A stretch of DNA of 42,038 nucleotides from Endozoicomonas arenosclerae (GTDB taxonomy: Bacteria > Pseudomonadota > Gammaproteobacteria > Pseudomonadales > Endozoicomonadaceae): assembly GCF_001562015.1 (NCBI RefSeq), contig NZ_LASA01000173.1, positions 1-42,038 of the forward strand, given 5' to 3'. The notes under the pieces were generated by a model. It had not been told where the DNA came from. It saw only the letters and a list, made by a program, of their open reading frames with translations, and did no database searches. The translations under genes and the position numbers were made by a program. Shown in pieces: positions 28,558-36,911 of the stretch (position 1 is its first letter; every line of letters starts with the position of its first letter).

Positions 28558-29471
28558 TATACTCCTGCCTCACTAAGACCTTTATTGAAGAACTCACTAA
28601 TCAATCTTGAGGACTTTTCCTTATCAGCTTGCCAGGTACGAGTGTGACGTCCCTCAGGCACAATCCATAAGCTTTTGGGTTCTTGAGCAGCCTCATACAA
28701 CCTTTTTCCATGACTGACATCTACAACCCTGTCAGCGGTTCCATGCACAATCATTACGGGTCTTGGTGAGATTTTAGAGATCACATTAACCGGTGCAGAC
28801 TGGATGGTTTCCAAATCACCACGCCACTCATAAAAGAACCGAACCAGGCCGCTGAACCAGTTCATTTTCGGCAAATTAAAATCCCTCTCTCCAGCCTCAA
28901 GAATGATCGTATTCAGATCAGAAAAACCGGCATCAAACCAGCCAGCCTTGATCTGCTTATTCTCAGACATAGCCATGATAGAGGTAGTAGCGCCCATGGA
29001 GTAACCGACTACTCCAATATTAGAAATTCCCCTATCTTTGAGGTATTCCACTCCAGTATGGACATCTTTGACCTCATGAAAACCCATTGAGTTATATGAC
29101 TTTTGACTGGAGCCCGAGTTACGCAGATCAATCAGAAGCAGGTTAAAACCCTGCCCATGCAAAGCGATTGAGTCTCTTAAACCTTCATGCCGGGTTGCTC
29201 CTCTGCCATGCACCAGGACAACCCCCTGATCTGCTTTCGATCCAGGAACAAACCACCCCTTCAGATGGATATCATCCGCCGTTTCCAGAGAAACATCTTC
29301 ATAACTTAATCCAATCTCAGACGGAGAATCACAGAAAACGTAATGCTCCTGATTACAGGGATAGATTCCCGGATACAGAAGTTGATGAGAAAAATACCAG
29401 GCTGCTGCAGCGATTATGGAGAAAACAAACAAAAGGAGAGCAGTAACAGATTTAGCGTAACTTTTTATCAT
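28557..29471 (-). CDS. Membrane-anchored alpha/beta hydrolase
   Basis: A 304-residue serine hydrolase of the alpha/beta fold. An N-terminal hydrophobic segment (about residues 8-28) followed by WYFSHQLLYPG should anchor it in the inner membrane facing the periplasm. The oxyanion-loop motif is HGRGATRHEG, the nucleophile Ser158 is in GYSMG, and the other triad residues are probably Asp247 (GTADRVVD) and His276 (EGRHTRTW). The substrate is unknown; relatives are called BAAT/acyl-CoA thioester hydrolase-like or prolyl oligopeptidase-like. The frame is open to 29624; 29471 is preferred because the membrane segment follows directly, but the Shine-Dalgarno is weak and the start is uncertain. Confidence 0.75.
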   Translation of the reverse strand: MIKSYAKSVTALLLFVFSIIAAAAWYFSHQLLYPGIYPCNQEHYVFCDSPSEIGLSYEDVSLETADDIHLKGWFVPGSKADQGVVLVHGRGATRHEGLRDSIALHGQGFNLLLIDLRNSGSSQKSYNSMGFHEVKDVHTGVEYLKDRGISNIGVVGYSMGATTSIMAMSENKQIKAGWFDAGFSDLNTIILEAGERDFNLPKMNWFSGLVRFFYEWRGDLETIQSAPVNVISKISPRPVMIVHGTADRVVDVSHGKRLYEAAQEPKSLWIVPEGRHTRTWQADKEKSSRLISEFFNKGLSEAGV

Positions 29472-29742
29472 TATTATTTTCTGAACAACATACGACTGAG
29501 GATGAGTTTCACTTGTTAGTGGAAATCCTGTCAAGCTCAGCCACTTCATGAATGATTCAAAGTAGACATCTCTCTTGATCTTCCTCCTGCAAAAAAACCA
29601 ATAACAGTACCGACGGGACAGCATTCACCCCTTAACAGCATTACCTGTAAAATACGATTAAATAAGACTTCAAAGGAATAAATTCTTGGTAAAACCAATA
29701 CAATCGATGAATGGGTATATGGGAAATGAATGTTTTGAAATC

Positions 29743-29762
29743 AAATAGCGGTGAGGGAGGGA
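29743..29762 (-). repeat. Remnant of a tRNA-Ser 3' end
   Basis: Twenty bases here match the 3' end of the Ser-GCU tRNA genes, including the bases just past the CCA end, with one mismatch (the CCA is changed to CTA). The rest of a tRNA is missing; the sequence passes straight into the multi-hairpin element. Confidence 0.7.
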
Positions 29763-29860
29763 AAGATTGAAGCCGTCGTGACTTCAACCCTTCGGGCGCA
29801 CTGAAGTGCGTCCAAAATCGTTCCGGACGATTTTGTCGAACCCTGGGTTCTAATCTTTCC
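29760..29860. repeat. 101-base multi-hairpin palindromic element
   Basis: The element is closed by a 9-bp outer stem GGAAAGATT/AATCTTTCC (29760-29768, 29852-29860) and holds four more perfect inverted repeats: TTGAAG/CTTCAA (29767-29787), CGCACT/AGTGCG (29797-29810), AAAATCGT/ACGATTTT (29814-29834) and GAACCC/GGGTTC (29838-29850). Such density of pairing in 101 bases is not expected by chance. A 73-codon frame crosses it but is not a credible gene. It may be a dispersed palindromic repeat or a folded RNA; nothing known was recognised. Confidence 0.7.
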
Positions 29861-29870
29861 AATACCGTTA

Positions 29871-29903
29871 ATAAAAAAGACGCTCAATAGAGCGTCTTTT
29901 TTA
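29871..29903 (-). terminator. Terminator of the tRNA array
   Basis: A 13-bp stem AAAAAAGACGCTC/GAGCGTCTTTTTT with an AATA loop begins six bases past the CCA end of the last tRNA in the array. It could act in both directions. Confidence 0.95.
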
Positions 29904-29908
29904 TTAAA

Positions 29909-30001
29909 TGGCGGTGAGGGAGGGATTCGAACCCTCGATACGGCTACAAACCGTATACTCCCTTAGCAGGGGAGCGCCTTCAGCCTCTCGGCCACCTCAC
30001 C
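29909..30001 (-). tRNA. tRNA-Ser (GCU), copy 1
   Basis: A class II tRNA of 93 bases with encoded CCA. The acceptor GGTGAGG pairs with CCTCACC; the anticodon loop CTGCTAA gives anticodon GCU; a long variable arm TATACGGTTTGTAGCCGTA follows, then the T-loop GGTTCGAATCC. It is the last gene of the array in the direction of transcription. Confidence 0.97.
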
Positions 30002-30039
30002 GTATGTATAAACTGATAATGATCACTATCAGCTTAAAA

Positions 30040-30116
30040 TGGCGCGCTCGGGAGGATTCGAACCTCCGACCGCCTGGTTCGTAGCCAGGTACTCTATCCA
30101 GCTGAGCTACGAGCGC
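30040..30116 (-). tRNA. tRNA-Arg (ACG), type a, copy 1
   Basis: 77 bases with encoded CCA. The acceptor is GCGCTCG/CGAGCGC; the anticodon stem CCTGG/CCAGG encloses CTACGAA, anticodon ACG (read as ICG after deamination). The T-loop is GGTTCGAATCC. Confidence 0.97.
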
Positions 30117-30172
30117 GAAATTTATATAACGATCTGTATTTACTGCTACGACATTTGTCGCTGCTTTCAAAA

Positions 30173-30249
30173 TGGCGCGTCCGGGAGGATTCGAACCTCC
30201 GACCGCCTGGTTCGTAGCCAGGTACTCTATCCAGCTGAGCTACGGACGC
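30173..30249 (-). tRNA. tRNA-Arg (ACG), type b, copy 1
   Basis: It equals the type a gene except for the acceptor pair GCGTCCG/CGGACGC, a compensated change that keeps the stem. Anticodon ACG; CCA encoded. A 12-base palindrome CGACATTTGTCG (30149-30160) lies just downstream in the transcript. Confidence 0.97.
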
Positions 30250-30271
30250 TCATATTTGAAAACTTTTAAAA

Positions 30272-30348
30272 TGGCGCGCTCGGGAGGATTCGAACCTCCG
30301 ACCGCCTGGTTCGTAGCCAGGTACTCTATCCAGCTGAGCTACGAGCGC
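30272..30348 (-). tRNA. tRNA-Arg (ACG), type a, copy 2
   Basis: Identical in body to the type a gene at 30040-30116, with acceptor GCGCTCG/CGAGCGC, anticodon ACG and encoded CCA. The spacer to the type b gene resembles the spacer in the other a-b pair (CATATTTGAAAACTTT against CATATTGAAAACATT). Confidence 0.97.
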
Positions 30349-30373
30349 GTTGTTTCTTCATGGCATACTTAAA

Positions 30374-30466
30374 TGGCGGTGAGGGAGGGATTCGAACCCT
30401 CGATACGGCTACAAACCGTATACTCCCTTAGCAGGGGAGCGCCTTCAGCCTCTCGGCCACCTCACC
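30374..30466 (-). tRNA. tRNA-Ser (GCU), copy 2
   Basis: Identical in sequence to the copy at 29909-30001, including CCA. It stands between two groups of Arg genes. Confidence 0.97.
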
Positions 30467-30506
30467 GTTTCAATCTACCTTAACGACATTTGTCGTTGTT
30501 TTCAAA

Positions 30507-30583
30507 TGGCGCGTCCGGGAGGATTCGAACCTCCGACCGCCTGGTTCGTAGCCAGGTACTCTATCCAGCTGAGCTACGGACGC
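30507..30583 (-). tRNA. tRNA-Arg (ACG), type b, copy 2
   Basis: Same as the type b gene at 30173-30249, acceptor GCGTCCG/CGGACGC, anticodon ACG. It shares the downstream palindrome CGACATTTGTCG (30484-30495), so gene and flank were duplicated together. Confidence 0.97.
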
Positions 30584-30602
30584 TCATATTGAAAACATTG
30601 AT

Positions 30603-30679
30603 TGGCGCGCTCGGGAGGATTCGAACCTCCGACCGCCTGGTTCGTAGCCAGGTACTCTATCCAGCTGAGCTACGAGCGC
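30603..30679 (-). tRNA. tRNA-Arg (ACG), type a, copy 3
   Basis: First gene of the array in the direction of transcription, 20 bases past the -10 box. The acceptor is GCGCTCG/CGAGCGC, anticodon ACG, CCA encoded. Confidence 0.97.
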
Positions 30680-30698
30680 GCTGCGTCAACGGGAGCGA

Positions 30699-30727
30699 AC
30701 TATAGAGATTTAACCCCCTGGAGTCAA
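30699..30727 (-). promoter_or_regulatory. Promoter of the tRNA array
   Basis: On the minus strand TTGACT (30722-30727) and TATAGT (30699-30704) are exactly 17 bases apart, followed by a GC-rich discriminator before the first tRNA. This is a near-consensus sigma-70 stable-RNA promoter; the GC-rich discriminator suggests stringent control. Confidence 0.88.
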
Positions 30728-30766
30728 CGGCATTGTGGCAATTTTCACAGCTGAACAACAACGCAC

Positions 30767-30796
30767 AAAAACAAAAAAGCCCCGCATAAGCGGGGC
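30767..30796 (-). terminator. Autotransporter gene terminator
   Basis: GCCCCGC/GCGGGGC (30779-30785, 30790-30796) with an ATAA loop is followed on the minus strand by TTTTTTGTTTTTG. It lies 56 bases past the autotransporter stop and insulates the tRNA promoter. Confidence 0.93.
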
Positions 30797-30851
30797 AAAA
30801 AGTTCAGGTCTTTTTACAGACGCTGGTGGTTAATCGTTAGCTTACAACTAA

Positions 30852-33800
30852 TCAGAACTCATAACGGACAGTGGCATTAAAGCTGTCTGCTTTGTAGTCA
30901 CCCATCCAGTTATGGTCATAGTGCAGACCCAGACTCAGGTTGTTCTCCATTTTGTAACTCACACCCAGACCGGCAAGGAAACGATTCTGTTCACGATCAC
31001 TACCAGTGAATGTTCTTGTAACATCACCCTGTAGGATAGTCACAGTAGTCTCAGGCTTATCATCCTTGAAGTCATGATAACCCATCAGAACAAATTCAGG
31101 CTGAAGTGTTCCTCGACCCATTTCGAAATCACCCAAAAGCTTCATGCCAGCGCCCAACTCCATAACTTCGAACTCTTTCATCTTGCGCTTCTGAGCCAAA
31201 TCACCTGTCAGCTTTTCGGTCACATCATCAAAGTCAACGCTGGCATAATCAAAAGCAATCTGTGGTTGGAGAATCCACTGATTCATCTGATAGTTATAAC
31301 CCGCTACGAAACGAGCACCCCAGATAGTGCTATCCGCCTCGCCTTTATAAGATGTGTTGCTCTGCAACTGAACTTTACGCTTATATTCGTTAGTTCCCTT
31401 ACCGTAGCTGAACATAGCGTCCAAGAAATAGTTGTCCTGAGTCCAACCTGTGTAAAGTGTACCCATATAGGTATCAGTGGTTGTATCACGATTAATGTCG
31501 TTGGTTTCCACTTTGGTATCACCAAACGTGAAAGCAAAACCAACAGTCATCTGGTCATTCAACATACTGTCGATACCGAGAGTGACACCATTCACTTTAG
31601 CTTCATAACCCTTCACACCGTCCTTGTTATCAAGCTTTCCATCACTGAAGATGTATTCAGCCCAGAAACCTTGAGACTCGAACATATCTCCAGCATTAAC
31701 ACCTGTACGGCCACTGTTCAGACGACGACCTATGGACTCATTAACTTTGTTCTGGAGAGTCACAGAGGCACGACCAACACCGTTATTAAGATCAGGTAAC
31801 TGCTGATCAGCAAACAGTGTGATTTCCTTACGCTCCTCAGCCTGAGTCATCACGTTATACATAGCTTCAGAAGAAACCATGTTAGAAGTAGACATTGCAG
31901 CCTCATTGGTTGCAACATACATATTTGCCTGGTTTTCAGTCAGACCAAACTGAGAGCGAAGCTTTTGTGTTGGATTGCGATCATACTTAACCTCAAGCGA
32001 GTACATAGACTTCTTAGCCTTCTCGCTCTTAGTAAACCCACTCTGGGAAGCATCCAGGAAGACAGTTCCTGTTTCAGGTGCTACAAAGTCACCTTCAACC
32101 TTATCCACCTCTACTGCAGCTATGGAAGCAGCTACAGCCGTACCAGATTTCGCATCCTGATACAGTTTTCTAGCATGCTCGAAGCGCTTCTTACCATCCA
32201 TACCCGAAAGATCAAGCTTAACCTTGTTCTGACCTTTCAGCTTCAGACCGCCCTCCACACTTGCATAAGGCGTAGATGCCAGAGATGAGTCATTCAAATC
32301 TACAGCAAGAACGAGATTAGCTCCTTTCTCAAGTGTTTTACCATTTGTGACAACTAAAGAAGGCGCAGCTGTTGAAGTAGCCTTTTCCCCTTCTCCCTTG
32401 CTTTCCTTAAAGGTCTTATAGATTTTTAGACTGCCATCAGAATCAATTACCAATGGAGCAACAACTCTAGTCTGCTTAAGGTCAGTGGACTGATAGATGG
32501 CCTTTCCAGCCTTTTTAGAGGCTTCTGCGTCCAGAGCTGTCAGGTCACTAGTACCAGGCTTAACCTCGACCTGACCGGTTACACGAACCTCTTTGACGTG
32601 TTCATTTTCTTCACCGTCAATAAGGCCACCGATCTCACCACCTTTCAACGTACCCGCTTTCAGAGTAACCGTTGAACCAGCGAATCGTTTGGGGTCTTCG
32701 CCTTCACCTTTTTCGGCAGCGAAACCTTTCAGGTTACCTTCCAGAGTACCACCGTCCAGAACGAAGTTTCTGAAACCATGGATATCTTTGGCCACATCCT
32801 GACCAGCAGAGAGTGTCACATCTGCATCTTTTCTGACGAATACAGGTTGAGCATCCTTAGACATTGAGCGAACAGTTGCATTACCTTTCAACTCAAACGA
32901 GGCCAAGGGCTGTTCAACCGTACTGACTACATCAGCATGCAGATAGCCATCTTCAACCAGAACCTTCTCAAAATCAGTCAGGCTGACATGGGCAACAGAG
33001 CCTTTTCTAACTTCGAATACATCAGGAACATCTTCAGCTTCAACATCAACGATGTGCTTATCAAAACCATCTGTTGAACCTTCCATTGCTCTCTTGGCAT
33101 TCAGACCCTTGACAGGTACAGCCTTAATTTCAGTAACGGTAATGGACTTTGGCTGTTTCTTTTCTTTAGCCTTGCCATCATCACCTGATTCTTCGGGGGT
33201 AGCTTCTTCAAGAGTAATTTTATTCTCTTCCTGAATACGCAGGCGAGTATTAGTCAAAACAACATTTTGACCGGCTACAACACCTTTACCACCATTGGCC
33301 ACATCATCGGAACCCGCATCAACAGTAATATCACTGTCTGTCAGGTGAACGTTGGTGGAAGCTGGAGTAACACCGTCTTCTTTAACACCCACCTGCCTGA
33401 CGTTCAACTTAGCCCCGGTAATGAGCACTTCTTCCTGGCCTTTAATGTTAACAGTACCGTTCTTGGCTCCATCAACAATTACCATTGTAGTTTTGCGCGC
33501 TACAGGCTTCTTGACTACCTCACCGTTCTCATTTTTGGATTCTTCCATAACCTCTATTTGTTCTGGAAGAACAGCAATCAAGTCTACAAAGGTCTTGGCC
33601 TCTGTCGTCTTGCCAGCTTCACCTTCAACATCCACACCTGTTACGTCTTCAACGTCTTTCAAGTAGATGATTGTGGATCGGATAGCCCCGTCTTTTGCGA
33701 CACGTACTGATGTGCCTTCTTTGGCAACAAATGCCTCAAGTCCACGCTCCTTTGTACCGAATCCTTCATGCACTGCATTCGATTTCTCAGAAAGTACAAC

Positions 33801-34742
33801 CGTACCGTGTGCCTTTTTATCAACTCCTTCACCAGAAGCAGCAGAAGCAACTACAGGAACTCTTTCTCCCTCTTTAAAACCACTACTGACAGCTGCCAGA
33901 TCCAATACTTTGGTTTTAAAGCCCAACTGGGTAATTTTCCCAGAATCGTCTTTCTTTAATTCAAAAACTTCTGGAACCTTCGCCAACTTCTCAAGAACTG
34001 TTTTTCTGACCCCTTCGTCAGACAAATCCATTCCTTTCAACACGATCGCATCTGGCGCTACCTTAACCTTTTTGGTTTTTTTGGTCGCTTCATCCATGAC
34101 TTCCTTCTCAACAAGAAGTACATCTTGAAGTTTTGCATCTTCAAGGGCTACCAGGCTTTTTAGATGCGCTTCCTGAGCCTTCTGAAGGTCTTGTCCTGTT
34201 CTCTTAACAAGCCTTTTATGAAGACCATGATCCTCACCACTGAAGTTGGATTTTGTTTCTGCAGCATCCAGTAACTGAGGGTTTCTTTGAACCTTATCCA
34301 AAACAGCCTTTGCACGTTTTTCTAAAGGTTTCTCTTCAGTAGGCTTCTCTTCTGTTTGCTGACTACCTGGTTGCTTATCAGCTTCATCGTCAGCCTCCTT
34401 TTGCACGCCCAATAAAAAGAACTGAGGTGCTTCTGCCTGGAGCTGCTTCCAGAAACTGGCATTTACAAACATCCTCTCTGCATTAGTAGTCTTTTCATCA
34501 TATTTAATTTTGTAAGCCTCATAACGCTTAACAGCCATGTCAGCTTGTGCTTTCAAAGGATCATCGGCATCCATTTCGTCTCGAGTTTTTACCATTTCGG
34601 TAAGATCGAGCTTATCTACTGTTAGAAAGATATCTTTATTATCCACATGGAATTGAGCCTGTGAATAACCACCATAACCACCAAGAGCCGCAACCACGGC
34701 TACGGAAAGCAGTGTCTTTTTAAACACCTGAACTTGTCTCAT
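30852..34742 (-). CDS. Large autotransporter (type Va) with unknown passenger
   Basis: A 1296-residue exported surface protein. A signal peptide (MRQVQVFKKTLLSVAVVAAL to YSQA-QF) precedes a passenger of about 990 residues and a C-terminal autotransporter beta-barrel from about 1025 to 1296, beginning GFWAEYIFSDGKLD and ending in the outer-membrane signature FNATVRYEF. I see no cysteine in the protein, as usual for this class. The first 300 passenger residues are very rich in Lys and Glu and look helical; the middle has recurring short beta-strand lines (GTVNIKGQEEVLITGAKLNV, VTLKAGTLKGGEIGG) that could form a beta-solenoid. No protease or lipase motif was seen, so an adhesin-like or unknown role is likely. 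GGAG stands two bases and again eight bases before the ATG. It lies in a segment that splits csrA from its tRNA array. Confidence 0.9.
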   Translation of the reverse strand: MRQVQVFKKTLLSVAVVAALGGYGGYSQAQFHVDNKDIFLTVDKLDLTEMVKTRDEMDADDPLKAQADMAVKRYEAYKIKYDEKTTNAERMFVNASFWKQLQAEAPQFFLLGVQKEADDEADKQPGSQQTEEKPTEEKPLEKRAKAVLDKVQRNPQLLDAAETKSNFSGEDHGLHKRLVKRTGQDLQKAQEAHLKSLVALEDAKLQDVLLVEKEVMDEATKKTKKVKVAPDAIVLKGMDLSDEGVRKTVLEKLAKVPEVFELKKDDSGKITQLGFKTKVLDLAAVSSGFKEGERVPVVASAASGEGVDKKAHGTVVLSEKSNAVHEGFGTKERGLEAFVAKEGTSVRVAKDGAIRSTIIYLKDVEDVTGVDVEGEAGKTTEAKTFVDLIAVLPEQIEVMEESKNENGEVVKKPVARKTTMVIVDGAKNGTVNIKGQEEVLITGAKLNVRQVGVKEDGVTPASTNVHLTDSDITVDAGSDDVANGGKGVVAGQNVVLTNTRLRIQEENKITLEEATPEESGDDGKAKEKKQPKSITVTEIKAVPVKGLNAKRAMEGSTDGFDKHIVDVEAEDVPDVFEVRKGSVAHVSLTDFEKVLVEDGYLHADVVSTVEQPLASFELKGNATVRSMSKDAQPVFVRKDADVTLSAGQDVAKDIHGFRNFVLDGGTLEGNLKGFAAEKGEGEDPKRFAGSTVTLKAGTLKGGEIGGLIDGEENEHVKEVRVTGQVEVKPGTSDLTALDAEASKKAGKAIYQSTDLKQTRVVAPLVIDSDGSLKIYKTFKESKGEGEKATSTAAPSLVVTNGKTLEKGANLVLAVDLNDSSLASTPYASVEGGLKLKGQNKVKLDLSGMDGKKRFEHARKLYQDAKSGTAVAASIAAVEVDKVEGDFVAPETGTVFLDASQSGFTKSEKAKKSMYSLEVKYDRNPTQKLRSQFGLTENQANMYVATNEAAMSTSNMVSSEAMYNVMTQAEERKEITLFADQQLPDLNNGVGRASVTLQNKVNESIGRRLNSGRTGVNAGDMFESQGFWAEYIFSDGKLDNKDGVKGYEAKVNGVTLGIDSMLNDQMTVGFAFTFGDTKVETNDINRDTTTDTYMGTLYTGWTQDNYFLDAMFSYGKGTNEYKRKVQLQSNTSYKGEADSTIWGARFVAGYNYQMNQWILQPQIAFDYASVDFDDVTEKLTGDLAQKRKMKEFEVMELGAGMKLLGDFEMGRGTLQPEFVLMGYHDFKDDKPETTVTILQGDVTRTFTGSDREQNRFLAGLGVSYKMENNLSLGLHYDHNWMGDYKADSFNATVRYEF

Positions 34743-35128
34743 TACTCCAACTCCAACCTCTAGTCTGGATGTTTTGCTCGTTGAATTTTCTCATTTATGA
34801 GCTTTTTCAAATCAATGGACATCTCAGGCACAGAAGCCTGAAGGCTGGGTATCGTACAGAGTGGCGTAATTATTATTAAATACTCTTTCAGAATTAAAAA
34901 TTAAATTATCTTTCCCCTAAATTCTAAAAAACAAATAATTTGATCAATCAATTTTTATCAACTAACTTTCACTGGTTGTTAATTTTAATAACACCTTATA
35001 TTTACGATTTATTTTTAACATTCAGAGCTTTTCTTTTAATAAACGGTTACAGGAAAGCCATATCAAAAAACATTTAATAAAGCTTATTAGATCGGTACAA
35101 TAGTACTAAAAACGATATCATCTCCCCT
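34743..35128. other. AT-rich divergent region, autotransporter-esterase
   Basis: 386 bases, clearly richer in A and T than the surrounding genes, between two divergent genes. A hairpin TCAGGC/GCCTGA (about 34826-34843) lies in the autotransporter leader. A weak promoter for the esterase gene reads TTTAAT (35073-35078), 17 bases, TACAAT (35096-35101). No gene seen. Confidence 0.5.
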
Positions 35129-35968
35129 ATGAAATACACTCTGCTTATCACTTTTACGATATTACTCTTAAACGGCTGCCATTCACCCGCCCCCTTCTCT
35201 AAAGAGACCACCCAATCTCTGGTACTTACAAAAAGCCTGAAGCCGATTGAAATCCAAACGTCAACCTATACATTAAAAGCCTGGACACCCGCCAAGCCTA
35301 AAAGCCAGCGTCTGAGAATCTATATAGAAGGCGACGGGAGAGCATGGTTAAAACGCGGAATTGCTTCCAGTGACCCAACACCTGCAAACCGCCTTGTTCA
35401 TAGCTTGATGTTGGAAGATCCCTACAGTGATGTTGCTTACCTTGGCAGGCCATGCCAATACATCATGTCTGATTCCTGCAATAAAGCTGTTTGGACTTTT
35501 GGCCGTTACGACAGTAAATCACTCGACAGCCTGAATGAATCCATCGATTTTTTGAAAAAGGATGGTCAATACAAAGAGATTGAACTTGTAGGCTATTCAG
35601 GAGGCGCCACTCTGGCTCTTCTTACGGCTTCACGCAGGGATGACGTTATTACAATACGGACACTGGCTGGCAATCTGGACCCTGCATTCACTAACCGGCT
35701 TCATAATGTAACTCCTATGCCATCTGCTATGAACCCCCTGAACTTTCAGGACAGTTTAAACACTATTCCACAACTGCATTTCTATGGCAGCAAAGACCGT
35801 ATTATTCCCTCTCAGATTTCAAAACATTATCTGAAGTCGGCCAGTATTAAAGAGTGTATTTCACTGAAGAAAGTAGAAGGAGCAACACACAGCAAAGGCT
35901 GGAATGAGAAATGGAAGCAGCTTATCTCAATATCACCTGAATGCAGGATTAAAGAGAAGAAACAATAA
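35129..35968 (+). CDS. Lipoprotein alpha/beta hydrolase (esterase-like)
   Basis: A 279-residue exported lipoprotein: the signal peptide ends in the lipobox LLNGC, with Cys17 as the lipidated residue. The rest is an alpha/beta hydrolase: a strand with IYIEGDG, nucleophile Ser157 in GYSGG, probable Asp223 (GSKDRIIP) and His254 (GATHSKGW). Relatives are uncharacterised; a lipase or esterase role at the membrane surface is inferred. It lies between the autotransporter gene and the lone tRNA-Ser, and converges on that tRNA with only 15 bases between. Confidence 0.82.
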   Translation: MKYTLLITFTILLLNGCHSPAPFSKETTQSLVLTKSLKPIEIQTSTYTLKAWTPAKPKSQRLRIYIEGDGRAWLKRGIASSDPTPANRLVHSLMLEDPYSDVAYLGRPCQYIMSDSCNKAVWTFGRYDSKSLDSLNESIDFLKKDGQYKEIELVGYSGGATLALLTASRRDDVITIRTLAGNLDPAFTNRLHNVTPMPSAMNPLNFQDSLNTIPQLHFYGSKDRIIPSQISKHYLKSASIKECISLKKVEGATHSKGWNEKWKQLISISPECRIKEKKQ

Positions 35969-35983
35969 GCAGGAAAAGCTAAA

Positions 35984-36076
35984 TGGCGGTGAGGGAGGGA
36001 TTCGAACCCTCGATACGGCTACAAACCGTATACTCCCTTAGCAGGGGAGCGCCTTCAGCCTCTCGGCCACCTCACC
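35984..36076 (-). tRNA. tRNA-Ser (GCU), copy 3, next to csrA
   Basis: Identical to the two copies in the array (anticodon GCU, 93 bases with CCA). It has the place that serV has beside csrA in E. coli, but the Arg genes that normally follow are 5.3 kb away. No terminator follows, so its transcript would run antisense into the esterase gene. Confidence 0.97.
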
Positions 36077-36089
36077 GGAGGTGCAACTA

Positions 36090-36117
36090 ATATTACCTTT
36101 CACTCCTTGGAATGCAA
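36090..36117 (-). promoter_or_regulatory. Promoter of the lone tRNA-Ser
   Basis: On the minus strand TTGCAT (36112-36117) and TAATAT (36090-36095) are 16 bases apart, about 14 bases before the tRNA 5' end, a plausible stable-RNA promoter of moderate strength. Confidence 0.6.
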
Positions 36118-36230
36118 GCTTTTTCTTACGTCTTTAACGACCACAGACTTATATAAAAACAACATTTACTGCCTTCATAAACAACAACTTACAAATGTTC
36201 ATACATCACTCATGCTCAAGTGTTACAGAT

Positions 36231-36265
36231 AAAAAAATACCCAGACAATTGCCTGGGTATTTTTC
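36231..36265 (-). terminator. csrA intrinsic terminator
   Basis: AAAAATACCCAG/CTGGGTATTTTT (36233-36244, 36253-36264) with an eight-base loop; on the minus strand a T run follows. It lies 28 bases past the csrA stop. Confidence 0.93.
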
Positions 36266-36292
36266 ACTGAATTCAGTTTTGCGACCAGAGTA

Positions 36293-36496
36293 TCAGTATG
36301 ATTCAGAGACAGATGGTATACCTCCGTGCTCTTTTTCTTTTTGAATTCTCTGATAGATCTCTTCACGATGAACGGCAACTTCTTTTGGCGCATTGACTCC
36401 AATACGCACCTGGTTACCTTTTACGCCCAGCACAGTGACAGTGACCTCGTCCCCGACCATCAGGGTCTCTCCTACGCGGCGAGTCAGAATCAGCAT
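36293..36496 (-). CDS. csrA: Carbon storage regulator CsrA
   Basis: A 67-residue RNA-binding protein that blocks translation or alters stability of mRNAs by binding GGA sites. [32 protein letters not shown] and [10 protein letters not shown] are nearly the same as in E. coli CsrA (61 aa); the RNA-contacting arginines (Arg6, Arg7 and the HRE arginine) are present. AAGGAG six bases upstream supports the 36496 start; the open frame continues 11 codons further up without support. Neighbours lysC and alaS upstream are the usual gammaproteobacterial set. Confidence 0.97.
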   Translation of the reverse strand: MLILTRRVGETLMVGDEVTVTVLGVKGNQVRIGVNAPKEVAVHREEIYQRIQKEKEHGGIPSVSESY

Positions 36497-36911
36497 TACA
36501 ATCTCCTTATTTACATCTCTGTAAGTCAACGACCGTCAATCCTGAGCACGGCGGTGCTTTGGTTGATTGTCCTAAGTCCCACATACGGGAATACTTAAGC
36601 TCTCAGCAAAGCAGCAGCTGCCAGATCACCGTTTCATGCTTAAGAATCTCTCAGCAAACAGAGTCTAGCCACCGAACCCAACATTTCCATGCGTATTTTT
36701 ACTAGCAGAGAAATGTAGTCATCAAAAAAATCACATTGTCTAAGTTTTTAATAGGCACAGACCATTCTAGTTGAAGAATCCATACCTGACGGGAATGACG
36801 GTGTTTTTGTCCGATATTCCTGGCCGACTTCCATAGAACAAAGTCAGTCAACTAATCGAACGTAGCACGTCGAGACTGCATCACTCCCTTTTCAAGACGC
36901 TCTACCCAGCC
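36497..36911. other. lysC-csrA intergenic region
   Basis: 415 bases without a gene. csrA promoters should lie here; on the minus strand a weak pair TTGATG and TAAAAA, 18 bases apart, is seen near 36698-36728. No clear terminator for lysC was found, so some read-through into csrA is possible. Confidence 0.35.

Noticed and set aside
29641-29862. 73-codon frame on the minus strand
   Set aside because: It crosses the multi-hairpin element and the tRNA-Ser remnant; its sequence follows from the palindromes, and no start signal was seen.
30039-30705. Small frames with repeats of ARSGGFEPPTAWFVARY-like sequence
   Set aside because: They are readings across the tRNA-Arg and tRNA-Ser genes, a well-known false call; the repeats are the tRNAs.
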